Positions 8,746 to 16,029 of a DNA stretch of 34,373 bases are shown here, in pieces. The stretch is from an uncultured bacterium (GTDB lineage Bacteria > Bacteroidota > Bacteroidia > Bacteroidales > Bacteroidaceae), in the NCBI GenBank assembly GCA_905216095.1, contig CAJMSQ010000027.1, forward strand, positions 1 through 34,373, written 5' to 3'. The notes beneath the pieces were generated by a model. That model was given only the letters and a program-made list of their open reading frames with translations, had not been told where the DNA came from and did no database searches. Both the position numbers and the translations under genes were made by a program. Each line of letters opens with the position of its first letter. Within the stretch, counting starts at the first letter, position 1.

Positions 8746-9311
8746 GCGGAAAGATGTTGTAACAGAACTTTCAGTCCTATAAATATAAGAATGACTCCCC
8801 CGAGCTGTTCGGCAGGCCAGTCGAAGGCACGGCCGAGTTTTACGCCGATATATTTTCCGAAAAGGCTCAAGGCAAAAGAGCCAAGGCCTATCGAAAGCAA
8901 AGGGAAGAGCAAAGAAGAAAATGTCCGTATACCCATGCCGACAAAGGTGAAGCCTACCGCCATGGCATCAAGGCTTGTCGCCACAGACAACATGAGCAGG
9001 ACGCCCGCAGACGAGGGATTGAATTTCGGCAACGCCTTGTCACCGAATATACCATCCCATATCATCTTGCCACCGACGAAGAGCAACAGCCCGAAGACCA
9101 CCCAATGGTCGTATGTCTCTATCTGCCGGCTGAACGCACTGCCGGCAAGCCAGCCTATCAGCGGCATCATGGCCTGGAAAAAGCCGAACAGGAACGCCAT
9201 CACCCAAGCCTGGCCGCCCATCCGCTTTTGTATGATGCCGCACGTCACGCTCACCGACATGCAGTCCATGGCAAGCGCGACCGATAACAGAAGTATTTCC
9301 GGCACAGTCAT
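8742..9311 (-). CDS. mntP: Manganese efflux pump MntP
   Basis: Inner-membrane Mn(II) exporter. The 189 residues and about six hydrophobic helices fit the MntP (formerly YebN) family. Two internally related halves carry the typical acidic motifs: LSVALAMDCMSVSVTCGI near the N-terminus and LSVATSLDAMAVGFTFVGMG in the middle, whose Asp residues are the metal ligands. It starts 5 nt after the DUF6048 gene and overlaps apbE by 4 nt. In many bacteria mntP is controlled by MntR or a yybP-ykoY riboswitch; I see no such leader, since the gene lies inside an operon. Confidence 0.94.
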   Translation of the reverse strand: MTVPEILLLSVALAMDCMSVSVTCGIIQKRMGGQAWVMAFLFGFFQAMMPLIGWLAGSAFSRQIETYDHWVVFGLLLFVGGKMIWDGIFGDKALPKFNPSSAGVLLMLSVATSLDAMAVGFTFVGMGIRTFSSLLFPLLSIGLGSFALSLFGKYIGVKLGRAFDWPAEQLGGVILIFIGLKVLLQHLSA

Positions 9312-9316
9312 GATTC

Positions 9317-10054
9317 TCAGATATCAAAGATAATGTTAAACGTTCCTCCCAGCGCATGTGAGTCGTTGCGGCCGTATCCCGGGATGTACCATGCGCCGCC
9401 TACGGGCGATTGTTTCTCGCTGAGGCGGACGCGATAACGCACGCTCCAGCCCAAATGGAAGAACTTCCAGATTTTGGCCTCAAGGCCGAATACGATTTCA
9501 GCCCATCGGGCGGCACCGTGCATACCTTTATATATAAAAGGAGACTGCGTGCCCCAGACGGGGTCGGTCACCGGAGGCCCGTCCACGTCGAAGTCGAAAG
9601 AGGTAAAGGCATACCGGAGGCCGCCGAATACGCGGTTGCCCGAACGAAGGTCGTTCGCAAAATTATAATCACAGCCCAAACGAAAGTAGGGCGCGTTGGT
9701 CTTGTAATGTATGCCGGTGGTTTCCTCCGTATGGTCGCTGAGCCCCCACCCTATCTCGACAATCGGGAAATAGCGGCCTTTCAGATTGGCACGACAGGCC
9801 GCCTCGAACTGGCCGTAAGACGAGACGCCCGCCATCACAAGCCCAGCCAAGTCGCCCGAAACCGATATTCCGGCAAACAGCGGAATGTCTTTTTGCAGAA
9901 GGCGGTTGGCCATGTCCTCGGCCGAGCCGTACTGTATGCCTCTCACCGGCCGGGGGGCGGCGGTCGAGTCGGCGGCCGTCTGTGCCGGGAGTGCCGCTGA
10001 CAGGCTACTTAGCAGTAGAACGGATATATACCTGTATATTTTCAATGTCTTCAT
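9317..10054 (-). CDS. DUF6048-like predicted outer-membrane protein
   Basis: Function unknown. The 245-residue protein starts with a signal peptide (about 1-25, SVLLLSSLSAALPAQ). The rest has alternating polar and aromatic stretches and ends in an aromatic-containing strand (GGTFNIIFDI), as expected of a small outer-membrane beta barrel. From memory it matches the Bacteroidetes family DUF6048, usually next to a DUF6452 gene as here. The ATG at 10054 lies about 50 nt inside the end of the DUF6452 gene; I keep this start because the signal peptide requires it. The DUF label is a recollection, not a search result. Confidence 0.75.
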   Translation of the reverse strand: MKTLKIYRYISVLLLSSLSAALPAQTAADSTAAPRPVRGIQYGSAEDMANRLLQKDIPLFAGISVSGDLAGLVMAGVSSYGQFEAACRANLKGRYFPIVEIGWGLSDHTEETTGIHYKTNAPYFRLGCDYNFANDLRSGNRVFGGLRYAFTSFDFDVDGPPVTDPVWGTQSPFIYKGMHGAARWAEIVFGLEAKIWKFFHLGWSVRYRVRLSEKQSPVGGAWYIPGYGRNDSHALGGTFNIIFDI

Positions 10055-10526
10055 AGTTTACATCTCTCCTCACGATGGCTACGCTGTCGATGGTCAAAGG
10101 CATTTCCGCCAGCCGATGCGACGTCCACCGCACGGCCAGCAGGGTATGGAACAGAGCGGCAGGGCAATCCACTGACTCGAAGTGCGGGCGGTCATTATGT
10201 TTCACCAGCACCGAATCGACGGCAAACCGGCCTTGTTCGTCGGAAAAGCGGAACAGCAGCGTGTCCTCGTCCACACCGTGACGCACAGGCAGCTGGAACG
10301 ACGAAAGGTGCTGCGCCTTGTTCAGCAGAATCGTATCCTTGACGCCGCCGGCCCTGACCGTCAGCGTGTCATCCAGCGACGCGGGCCGGCCGTCCTCGGC
10401 GTTGTAGAGCCCGCAAGTCATTGCCACGACGTTGTCAAGGGGGCAGTCGATGTTCGTACAGGACAATACTCCCGCAATCAAGGACAACAAAGCCGCGAAA
10501 GGAGCTAACCGTTTCCTCATCCCCAT
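10005..10526 (-). CDS. DUF6452-like lipoprotein
   Basis: Function unknown. The open frame extends upstream to 10811, but that part is out of register with the glycosyltransferase and has no family character. The ATG at 10526 overlaps the glycosyltransferase stop (TGATG) and gives 173 residues; ATG 10520 is also possible. The N-terminus is a lipoprotein signal (LAPFAALLSLIAGVLSC, lipobox LSC). The mature part has features I recall from DUF6452: an early Cys-rich stretch (CTNIDCPLDN), ASLDDTLTVRAGG, a repeated DTLLFRFSDEQG pattern and VRWTSHRLAEMPLTIDSVAIV. It is probably an envelope partner of the DUF6048 protein encoded just downstream, inferred from coupling. Confidence 0.75.
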   Translation of the reverse strand: MGMRKRLAPFAALLSLIAGVLSCTNIDCPLDNVVAMTCGLYNAEDGRPASLDDTLTVRAGGVKDTILLNKAQHLSSFQLPVRHGVDEDTLLFRFSDEQGRFAVDSVLVKHNDRPHFESVDCPAALFHTLLAVRWTSHRLAEMPLTIDSVAIVRRDVNYEDIENIQVYIRSTAK

Positions 10527-11491
10527 CAGATTTCCACTTCTATCTGGTAATTGTTGCGTTCCTGCGCATTCCGGCTTATCAGCTCGCCCAGGAAGCCGGC
10601 CACAAAGAGTTGTGTGCCGAGAATCATCATGGTCAGGGCGATGTAGAAATACGGGGAAGACGTCACCAGCGGGGCAGGCACGCCTTTGCAGATGGCCACT
10701 AACTTGATGGCACCCACCACGATGCAGGCCACAAAGCCGAAGAAGAACATCAACGTGCCAAGGAAACCGAATACGTGCATGGGCTTCAGCCCGAAACTGT
10801 TGAGGAACCACAATGAGAGTAGGTCGAGATAACCGTTTACGAAGCGGTTCAGTCCGCCAAACTTGGTCTTGCCGAACTTACGTGCCCGGTGGTGCACCAC
10901 TTTCTCGCCGATTTTGTCAAATCCCGCGCTTTTCGCCAGATAGGGAATATATCGGTGCATTTCTCCGTAGACCTCAATGTTCTTTACCACTTCGAGACGA
11001 TAGGCCTTCAGCCCGCAATTGAAGTCGTGCAGGTTGTGAATGCCACTCACCTTGCGCGCGGTGGCGTTGAACAGCTTGGTAGGGATGGTTTTCGACAGCG
11101 GATCGTAGCGTTTCTGCTTGTATCCCGACACCAGGTCATATCCGTCTTCCACAATCATGCGGTAAAGTTCGGGAATCTCGTCGGGCGAGTCCTGCAGGTC
11201 GGCGTCCATCGTTATCACCACCCGGCCGCAGGCCGCACGGAAGCCGCAGAACAGGGCCGGAGACTTGCCATAGTTGCGCCGGAACTTGATGCCGTGGACA
11301 TGCTCGTCCTTTTCAGCCAGCTCGCCGATGACCTTCCATGAATCGTCGGTACTGCCGTCGTTCACGAATATCACCTCGTACGAAAAACCGTTCTCCGACA
11401 TCACACGGGTTATCCACGCATGAAGTTCCGGCAGGCTTTCGGCCTCGTTGAAAAGAGGCACGACAACCGATATATCTGTTTTTGTTTCCAT
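10526..11491 (-). CDS. Family 2 glycosyltransferase, polyprenyl-phosphate (GtrB/ArnC/DPM1-like)
   Basis: Likely transfers a sugar from a nucleotide sugar to undecaprenyl phosphate on the inner face of the cytoplasmic membrane. It has 321 residues. The GT-A domain spans about 1-230 with DISVVVPLFNEAESLPEL (6-23), FVNDGSTDDSW, the metal-binding ITMDADLQDSPDEIPEL and FNCGLKAYR. Two C-terminal transmembrane helices (about 235-265 and 275-305) match the GtrB/ArnC layout. It starts 42 nt after the DUF4199 gene and is coupled to the DUF6452 gene. The sugar cannot be told from sequence alone, and no flippase or acceptor transferase adjoins. Confidence 0.88.
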   Translation of the reverse strand: METKTDISVVVPLFNEAESLPELHAWITRVMSENGFSYEVIFVNDGSTDDSWKVIGELAEKDEHVHGIKFRRNYGKSPALFCGFRAACGRVVITMDADLQDSPDEIPELYRMIVEDGYDLVSGYKQKRYDPLSKTIPTKLFNATARKVSGIHNLHDFNCGLKAYRLEVVKNIEVYGEMHRYIPYLAKSAGFDKIGEKVVHHRARKFGKTKFGGLNRFVNGYLDLLSLWFLNSFGLKPMHVFGFLGTLMFFFGFVACIVVGAIKLVAICKGVPAPLVTSSPYFYIALTMMILGTQLFVAGFLGELISRNAQERNNYQIEVEI

Positions 11492-11533
11492 CTTTTTAGT
11501 ATTAAAGTACTTTAGAACAACAGGTAGAAAGAA

Positions 11534-12106
11534 TCAGGAGAAAATTTTCGGGGCGCGGCGGCAGGCCAGTGCAATCAGGGCCGAGAAGAACGGCGCCGAG
11601 AAGAAGGTCAGATAAATCACCATGCCCGCATAGTTGCCCGGCGACACGGCCCGCATCGCATCCACCACGCCCGAGATGCCCTTGCCCTGCGTCAGTGCGT
11701 CGAGCATTCCGCTTTGCGTCAGCTGTGCCGCATTTTCGGGCTGCGAAAGCACTTGTTCGTAGACGTCGAACACATATCCGTGGTCGAACCAGGCCAGATA
11801 GGCATATACGCCCACGGCAATCCAGATGGAAGCATAGATGCCCATCATGAACGTAAACAGGAAACCGCGGCCAAACGTAAACCCGGTCTCGGGCACCATG
11901 ACGTTGCGCCGGAAACGTACCGTCAGATAAGCGGCAAAGAACGGGGAACCGTAGAAGGTCAGCACATTGACGAACGAAAGGAAAGGATGTGCCATGGCCG
12001 CAACCATCAACACGAGGCTCAGGAACCCCCACAGACCCAACCACAAGCCATAGAGCATGGCAAAGGCGTTGGTTTGTCTGAACAGACTATTGTTTTTATT
12101 CTCCAT
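11534..12106 (-). CDS. DUF4199-like integral membrane protein
   Basis: Function unknown. From the ATG at 12106 (MENKNNSLFRQ) the protein has 190 residues and about four hydrophobic helices, fitting DUF4199, a Bacteroidetes family I recall next to family 2 glycosyltransferases. The frame is open upstream to 12145, but that start lies upstream of the -7 box (12132-12139) and adds unconserved residues, so 12106 is preferred. It is the first gene of the minus-strand operon and may help the membrane glycosyltransferase, which is an inference from position only. Confidence 0.75.
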   Translation of the reverse strand: MENKNNSLFRQTNAFAMLYGLWLGLWGFLSLVLMVAAMAHPFLSFVNVLTFYGSPFFAAYLTVRFRRNVMVPETGFTFGRGFLFTFMMGIYASIWIAVGVYAYLAWFDHGYVFDVYEQVLSQPENAAQLTQSGMLDALTQGKGISGVVDAMRAVSPGNYAGMVIYLTFFSAPFFSALIALACRRAPKIFS

Positions 12107-12131
12107 AGGGAGTAGGTTAAAATTTCTTCTG

Positions 12132-12163
12132 CAAAGATAGCGCAAGACAACCGAAGAGCCAAA
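12132..12163 (-). promoter_or_regulatory. Promoter of the DUF4199-to-crp operon
   Basis: On the minus strand TTTG (12163-12160) and TATCTTTG (12139-12132) are separated by 20 bp, about 25 nt before the DUF4199 ATG. The seven downstream genes have gaps of 42 nt or less or overlap, and I see no internal terminator, so this probably drives all of them. A weak hairpin followed by TTTTTT on the minus strand (about 12190-12210) lies just upstream and could block read-through from repeat element B. Confidence 0.75.
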
Positions 12164-12318
12164 TTTTAGGCCTATTTATCTAAGCGCAACAAAAAAGCAG
12201 CAATGGCTGCCGGAAATGCCGCCCGCCAAAGGCACATCAGGCCTGCAGTAATGCAACGCGCCGGAAATCCTGCATCCATCCGTCGCCGGAAGACGGACAT
12301 CCGGGCCGGCAGCCGCCG

Positions 12319-12569
12319 ACATTAACATTTTTAACTTTTTCCGCCGGCAAAAAGAGACACAAGTCCGGACTTTTCCGTCCTTGCACCAAGGTAAAAAATC
12401 CTACATGCCATGTAAGAAAAACTACATGCCGCCTAAAAAATCGTTCCCCGCGGGAAAATTCATCGAAAAACGGGCTTCCCATGCACAAAAAAAGACGGCA
12501 TCGGCCGTCCTCCATGATTTGATACCACAAATTTACTACCTTTTTTCTCCAAAAGCAAATAGTGTTAAA
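12319..12569 (-). repeat. Dispersed ~250-bp intergenic element, copy B
   Basis: Read on the minus strand: TTTTAACACTATTTGC, TTTTGG, a TAAATTTG -7 box, a GACGGC hairpin with seven Ts, a CCCGCGGG palindrome, two CATGTAG motifs (around 12400-12430), and AAAGTTAAAAATGTTAATGT ending at 12319. It lies 155 bp upstream of the DUF4199 operon promoter and points toward it. Its right part, from the promoter spacer outward, falls inside direct repeat copy 1 (12541-12696), so the promoter end is duplicated upstream of map. Confidence 0.8.
12487..12559 (-). promoter_or_regulatory. Promoter plus immediate terminator hairpin in element B
   Basis: On the minus strand the -33 TTTG is at 12559-12556 and the -7 TAAATTTG at 12535-12528, with a 20-bp spacer. 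The hairpin stems are GACGGC and GCCGTC (12509-12504 and 12499-12494), followed by TTTTTTT ending at 12487. The predicted RNA is about 35 nt. Confidence 0.65.
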
Positions 12570-12696
12570 ATCGGAACGGCGGTCCGGAGGCATTTACTTG
12601 TCATATCAGCAACTATCCCAAGGCCGGCGGCGCATATCTTCCGCCCGCACGTCCGTTACACGGTCCGGGCGATTCGTACCGGCGGACACCTCGGCC
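12541..12696 (+). repeat. Island-flanking direct repeat, copy 1 (156 bp)
   Basis: Matches 17334-17489 base for base except three substitutions by my reading, with no gaps. It starts at a run of six Ts in the promoter spacer of element B and ends at CGGCC. The two copies bracket the AT-rich restriction-modification island. Copy 2 leads directly into the map promoter, so this copy is probably the displaced duplicate. Confidence 0.92.
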
Positions 12697-12736
12697 TAGA
12701 TATCCCTACAACGAACAAACAGCAATCTAAATATTC

Positions 12737-12764
12737 TTGATTCTGAATAAAAAGAGTAATTTTG
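12737..12764 (+). promoter_or_regulatory. Possible methyltransferase promoter
   Basis: A TAATTTTG -7 box at 12757-12764 lies 24 nt before the ATG. A TTG about 17 bp upstream (12737-12739) is a poor -33 match, so only the -7 part is well supported. Confidence 0.5.
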
Positions 12765-12788
12765 CAACTGAATTAGAATTGAGATTAT

Positions 12789-14120
12789 ATGCCCAAAGTG
12801 AGATTTATAGATTTGTTTGCCGGTATCGGTGGCATCCGCAAAGGTTTTGAAACCGCATTCCAGAAATGCGGTTATGATACGGAATGCGTGATGACTTCCG
12901 AGATAAAACCACACGCATACAAGGTATTACAAGCAAATCATCCAAACGAAGAAATACGCGGTGATGTTACAAAAATTGACGCAGAAACAATCCCTGACTT
13001 TGATTTCCTACTCGGAGGTTTCCCTTGCCAAGCCTTTTCCTATGCAGGGCGGCGTTTGGGCTTTCAAGATACAAGAGGAACCTTGTTCTTTGAAGTAGAA
13101 CGCATACTTAAGAAAAAAAAACCTTTTGGATTTATTCTTGAAAACGTAGAGGGACTAGTCACGCATGACCGCGAAAATCTAAAACAACCAATAGGAAAGA
13201 CACTGACAGTTATATTAAACAACCTTGAAGCACTTGGTTATCATGTAAGTTGGAAAGTACTTAATTCCAAAGATTTCGGGCTAGCACAAGAGAGAAAACG
13301 CATTTATATTGTTGGTACGAACAAAGAAAAAGTCTCTCTTGATGGTTTTGCTGAGAAATATGCAGTAATGGCAGACATTTTGGAAAGTGGGCAACCTACC
13401 ATTGACACGGAATTTACCCGTTTGCTTATGTCCCACTTTACGCCAAAACAGTTGTATGGCAAATCTATCAAAGACAAAAGAGGCGGCAGTGACAACATTC
13501 ATAGTTGGGACATAGAAATGAAAGGCCCTGTGAGTAAAGAGCAAAAGAACTTACTAAACATGATGTTACGTGAACGTCGCAAGAAAAAATGGGCTTCAAT
13601 GCACGGAATCAAATGGATGGATGGAATGCCTTTAACCATAGAAATGATTAAGGAGTTCTATCAAGGCGATGATTTAAAGAAAATGCTTGACGACCTCGTG
13701 AAGAAAGGATACTTGAAGAAAGAACATCCTAAAACCCTCGTCACAGAGCATACTATATTTGGCGACCGTCAGGTTCGCCAACAAGACACACGCAAAAAAG
13801 TCGGATATAACATAGTAGCAGGCAAACTGAGTTTTGAGATAAATAAAATACTTGACCCGCAGGGTATAGCTCCGACGCTCGTTGCTATGGACATGAAGAA
13901 GATATTTGTTGTCGATAATGGCGGGGTACGCCCCCTGACCCTTCGTGAAGGTTTGCGGTTGTTCGGATATCCCGATGACTTTAAGTTCCCTGTCAATCAA
14001 GAGGAAGGCTTTGATTTGCTTGGAAACACTGTGGCAGTTCCAGTGATAGTAGCCGTGGCAGAAAGATTAGCAAATGTATATACCCCAAATAATTATGTGT
14101 GCGGTAGAAAAACTTTATAA
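12789..14120 (+). CDS. DNA (cytosine-5) methyltransferase
   Basis: Methylates cytosine in a specific site, protecting host DNA from the partner restriction enzyme. It has 443 residues with the m5C motifs in order: I, FIDLFAGIGGIRKGFE (6-21); IV, GGFPCQAFSYAGRR with the catalytic Cys80; VI, ENVEGL (118-123); VIII, QERKRIYIVG (165-174); a target-recognition region of roughly 190-370; and IX-X, including LRLFGYPDDF and LLGNTVAVPVI near the C-terminus. Its end overlaps the start of the next gene, the usual tight coupling of a type II methylase and endonuclease. A nearby vsr gene is typical of m5C systems. The target is unknown; GGNNCC would be predicted only if the partner really is of the NgoBV family. 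Confidence 0.95.
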   Translation: MPKVRFIDLFAGIGGIRKGFETAFQKCGYDTECVMTSEIKPHAYKVLQANHPNEEIRGDVTKIDAETIPDFDFLLGGFPCQAFSYAGRRLGFQDTRGTLFFEVERILKKKKPFGFILENVEGLVTHDRENLKQPIGKTLTVILNNLEALGYHVSWKVLNSKDFGLAQERKRIYIVGTNKEKVSLDGFAEKYAVMADILESGQPTIDTEFTRLLMSHFTPKQLYGKSIKDKRGGSDNIHSWDIEMKGPVSKEQKNLLNMMLRERRKKKWASMHGIKWMDGMPLTIEMIKEFYQGDDLKKMLDDLVKKGYLKKEHPKTLVTEHTIFGDRQVRQQDTRKKVGYNIVAGKLSFEINKILDPQGIAPTLVAMDMKKIFVVDNGGVRPLTLREGLRLFGYPDDFKFPVNQEEGFDLLGNTVAVPVIVAVAERLANVYTPNNYVCGRKTL

Positions 14121-14811
14121 AGCACTTCAAGAAGACTTTGGTTTTGAGGGTGCAACAGGTTCAATAAGGTTCAACCTAAAGGACTATCAAATAACCGTTG
14201 AGCAAAACAACGTTGTGGGCAACATCCTAGAAGAATGGCTAGACAAGTGGATGACAAGCAAGGGCATCACCCACATCCACAACGAACGTCAGGCATCGCC
14301 CGACTTTTGGCTTAATCCCGACAATTTGGAGACAGACTGGCTTGAAGTAAAATCGTTTACCGGAAGCCCCAACTTTGATGTAGCCGCATTCCGCAACTTC
14401 ATCAACCTTGTCATCGACAAACCATGGAAGCTCCACTCCAAACATCTACTCATCAAGTATAAGAGCGAAAGCGGCATCGTGACCATTGAGAAGTTTTGGA
14501 TGAAAAACCTTTGGGAAATATGCAGTACCAGCGGAAGTTGGCCAGTGAAGGTACAATACAAGAACAAGGTCATCGTGAACATCCGTCCTTCGACATGGTA
14601 TTCAGAAAACGCAGACTACAATTCATTTGAAAGCCTTGAAGATTTCCTTGCGGCACTTGAAGAAACCATTTACAAGTACCACGACACACGCAGCACCATT
14701 GCCGAACATTGGAGTGAAAGGCTTTGCAAAAGTTACAAGGAACATTATGGCAAGAAGTTGGTCATTCCGCGTTGGAACGACATTAAAAGCAAATATATTA
14801 AAGAGGAATAA
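14095..14811 (+). CDS. Probable type II restriction endonuclease, PD-ExK (NgoBV-like)
   Basis: Likely the cleaving partner of the overlapping methyltransferase. The ATG at 14095 gives 238 residues and a 26-nt overlap; ATG 14074 is possible. The PD-(D/E)xK signature is visible as SPDFWLNPDN (Asp70) followed by DWLEVKSF (Glu84, Lys86). The surrounding pattern, including SPNFDVAAFRNFINLV, IVTIEKFWMKNLWEI and VIVNIRPSTWY, reminds me of the NgoBV/NlaIV family that recognises GGNNCC. The nuclease call is fairly firm from motif plus context; the family name comes from memory and is less certain. It ends 9 bp from the convergent vsr gene. Confidence 0.75.
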   Translation: MCAVEKLYKALQEDFGFEGATGSIRFNLKDYQITVEQNNVVGNILEEWLDKWMTSKGITHIHNERQASPDFWLNPDNLETDWLEVKSFTGSPNFDVAAFRNFINLVIDKPWKLHSKHLLIKYKSESGIVTIEKFWMKNLWEICSTSGSWPVKVQYKNKVIVNIRPSTWYSENADYNSFESLEDFLAALEETIYKYHDTRSTIAEHWSERLCKSYKEHYGKKLVIPRWNDIKSKYIKEE

Positions 14812-14820
14812 GTAACAAAC

Positions 14821-15336
14821 TCACTCTTTCCAATACTCCAATTCGCTTTCGGCCACCATACTGGTGGCTTCTTCCTGCACCCCTGAATCGTAAGGGATGG
14901 CGGGGCGCGGCTTGAACCGTTCCAAATACGTGTGATTGATGTTGTACTCGATTTCCTGCAGCGTCCTTTGCCTCACCGCAGGCTTCAACTGGCATTCCCA
15001 CACCGTCATCACCCGCCAGCCCATCTGCCTCAACACCGCCTTGTCACGCTCGTCGCGCTGCCGATTGCGCTCAATCTTCTTGCGCCAAAATTCGCTGTTG
15101 GAACGGGGAATGTGCCCGTCCACCACATGTCCGTGCCAAAAACAGCCGTGGATGAAAATCACGATGCCGTATTTGCGCAGCACGATGTCCGGCGTGCCCG
15201 GCAACCCCTTCACATTTTTGCGGTAGCGGTAGCCACGCGAGAAAAGATAGCGACGCACTATCCATTCCGGCTTCGTGTCGCGGCTTCGTATCTTCGCCAT
15301 TACAGCGGAACGTTTCTTCTTGTCCCAAATGTCCAT
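14821..15336 (-). CDS. vsr: Very short patch repair endonuclease
   Basis: Nicks next to T:G mismatches that arise when 5-methylcytosine is deaminated, limiting the mutagenic cost of the methyltransferase encoded nearby. The ATG at 15336 (MDIWDKKKRS) gives 171 residues; a TTG three codons upstream is less likely. Residues align with E. coli Vsr shifted by one: Asp50 in GTPDIVL, and His63, His68 and His70 in FIHGCFWHGH, followed by EFWRKKIERNRQRDERD and GWRVMTVWEC. The C-terminal tail of about 25 residues (after YLERFKPRPAIPYD) is longer than usual. It is convergent with the restriction gene. Confidence 0.93.
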   Translation of the reverse strand: MDIWDKKKRSAVMAKIRSRDTKPEWIVRRYLFSRGYRYRKNVKGLPGTPDIVLRKYGIVIFIHGCFWHGHVVDGHIPRSNSEFWRKKIERNRQRDERDKAVLRQMGWRVMTVWECQLKPAVRQRTLQEIEYNINHTYLERFKPRPAIPYDSGVQEEATSMVAESELEYWKE

Positions 15337-15478
15337 GCTTCTCAATCTTTATTTCGAGGATATGCATCTCACTTCCAGCAGATGCAGACCTCGTATTTTA
15401 TAGATGCGCATCTCGCTGGTGAAATAGGATGTACTTAAACAATGATGATAAACAATGGATAACAAAATCGTCCACACA

Positions 15479-15887
15479 TCATGAAAGTCCATATCCGAGT
15501 CCGCCATTTTGTAACTTCGAAACCAGCACGAACTCCGTCCTTTCGAAACTGTCCTTGAATTCCTTGCCAAAGCGACAGCACCCGTTCACCTGCTTGATGA
15601 GGGTGGCGGTGACATCCTCCGGCTTGGCCACCCTATCGCTATTAACGGTGAAAAAGAACGATACCCAGTCGCCTAGTTTCACGGAAAAACCACCTTTGAG
15701 CATCTGGAACACCACCTTCTGCAACCGGGCTATTGCCATTTCCGCTTCCTTGGGGGGATGTCTCATCGGCAATGAGCCGCACCACTTCTTTGTCGTCCAC
15801 TTGTTTGATAGTTGTCACCAAAGCATACCATTTCACACTCTTCTCTTGTGGGCTTTTCTTCGCCACTTTGTCGTAGATTACGATCAT
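15479..15887 (-). pseudogene. HU-related DNA-binding protein, frameshifted
   Basis: Two overlapping minus-strand frames together make one protein of the Bacteroidetes HU-related histone-like family. The N-terminal part (MIVIYDKVAKKSPQEKSVKWYALV, then VDDKEVVRLIADETSP) reads from 15887. The C-terminal part (KEAEMAIARLQKVVFQML, LGDWVSFFFTVNSD, FGKEFKDSFERTEFVLVSKL) lies in the next frame and ends at 15479. The switch falls in a run of six Cs (plus-strand Gs at 15752-15757). Removing one C restores an uninterrupted 135-codon frame, since 408 nt divides by three. A TATCTTTG -7 box on the minus strand (15950-15943) precedes it. It could be a true pseudogene, a phase-variable tract or a sequencing error. 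Confidence 0.8.
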
Positions 15888-16029
15888 AGTCTTTTCATTC
15901 TTAAGTTCAACATAGTTTCCGGCGGACTTCTCCACACAGATGCAAAGATATGCTTTGCGCGAATTATCAGGTCTTTCGCCTTATGAAATACGGCAGAACG
16001 CTCTTATTTTGTAACATAGGTTTTATCGT

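Noticed and set aside
10527..10811. Upstream extension of the DUF6452 frame
   Set aside because: It overlaps the glycosyltransferase in another frame, and the lipoprotein signal begins at 10526 or 10520.
11502..12044. Alternative minus-strand frame over the DUF4199 gene
   Set aside because: Its product is not hydrophobic in a membrane-protein pattern; the overlapping frame has clear membrane helices.
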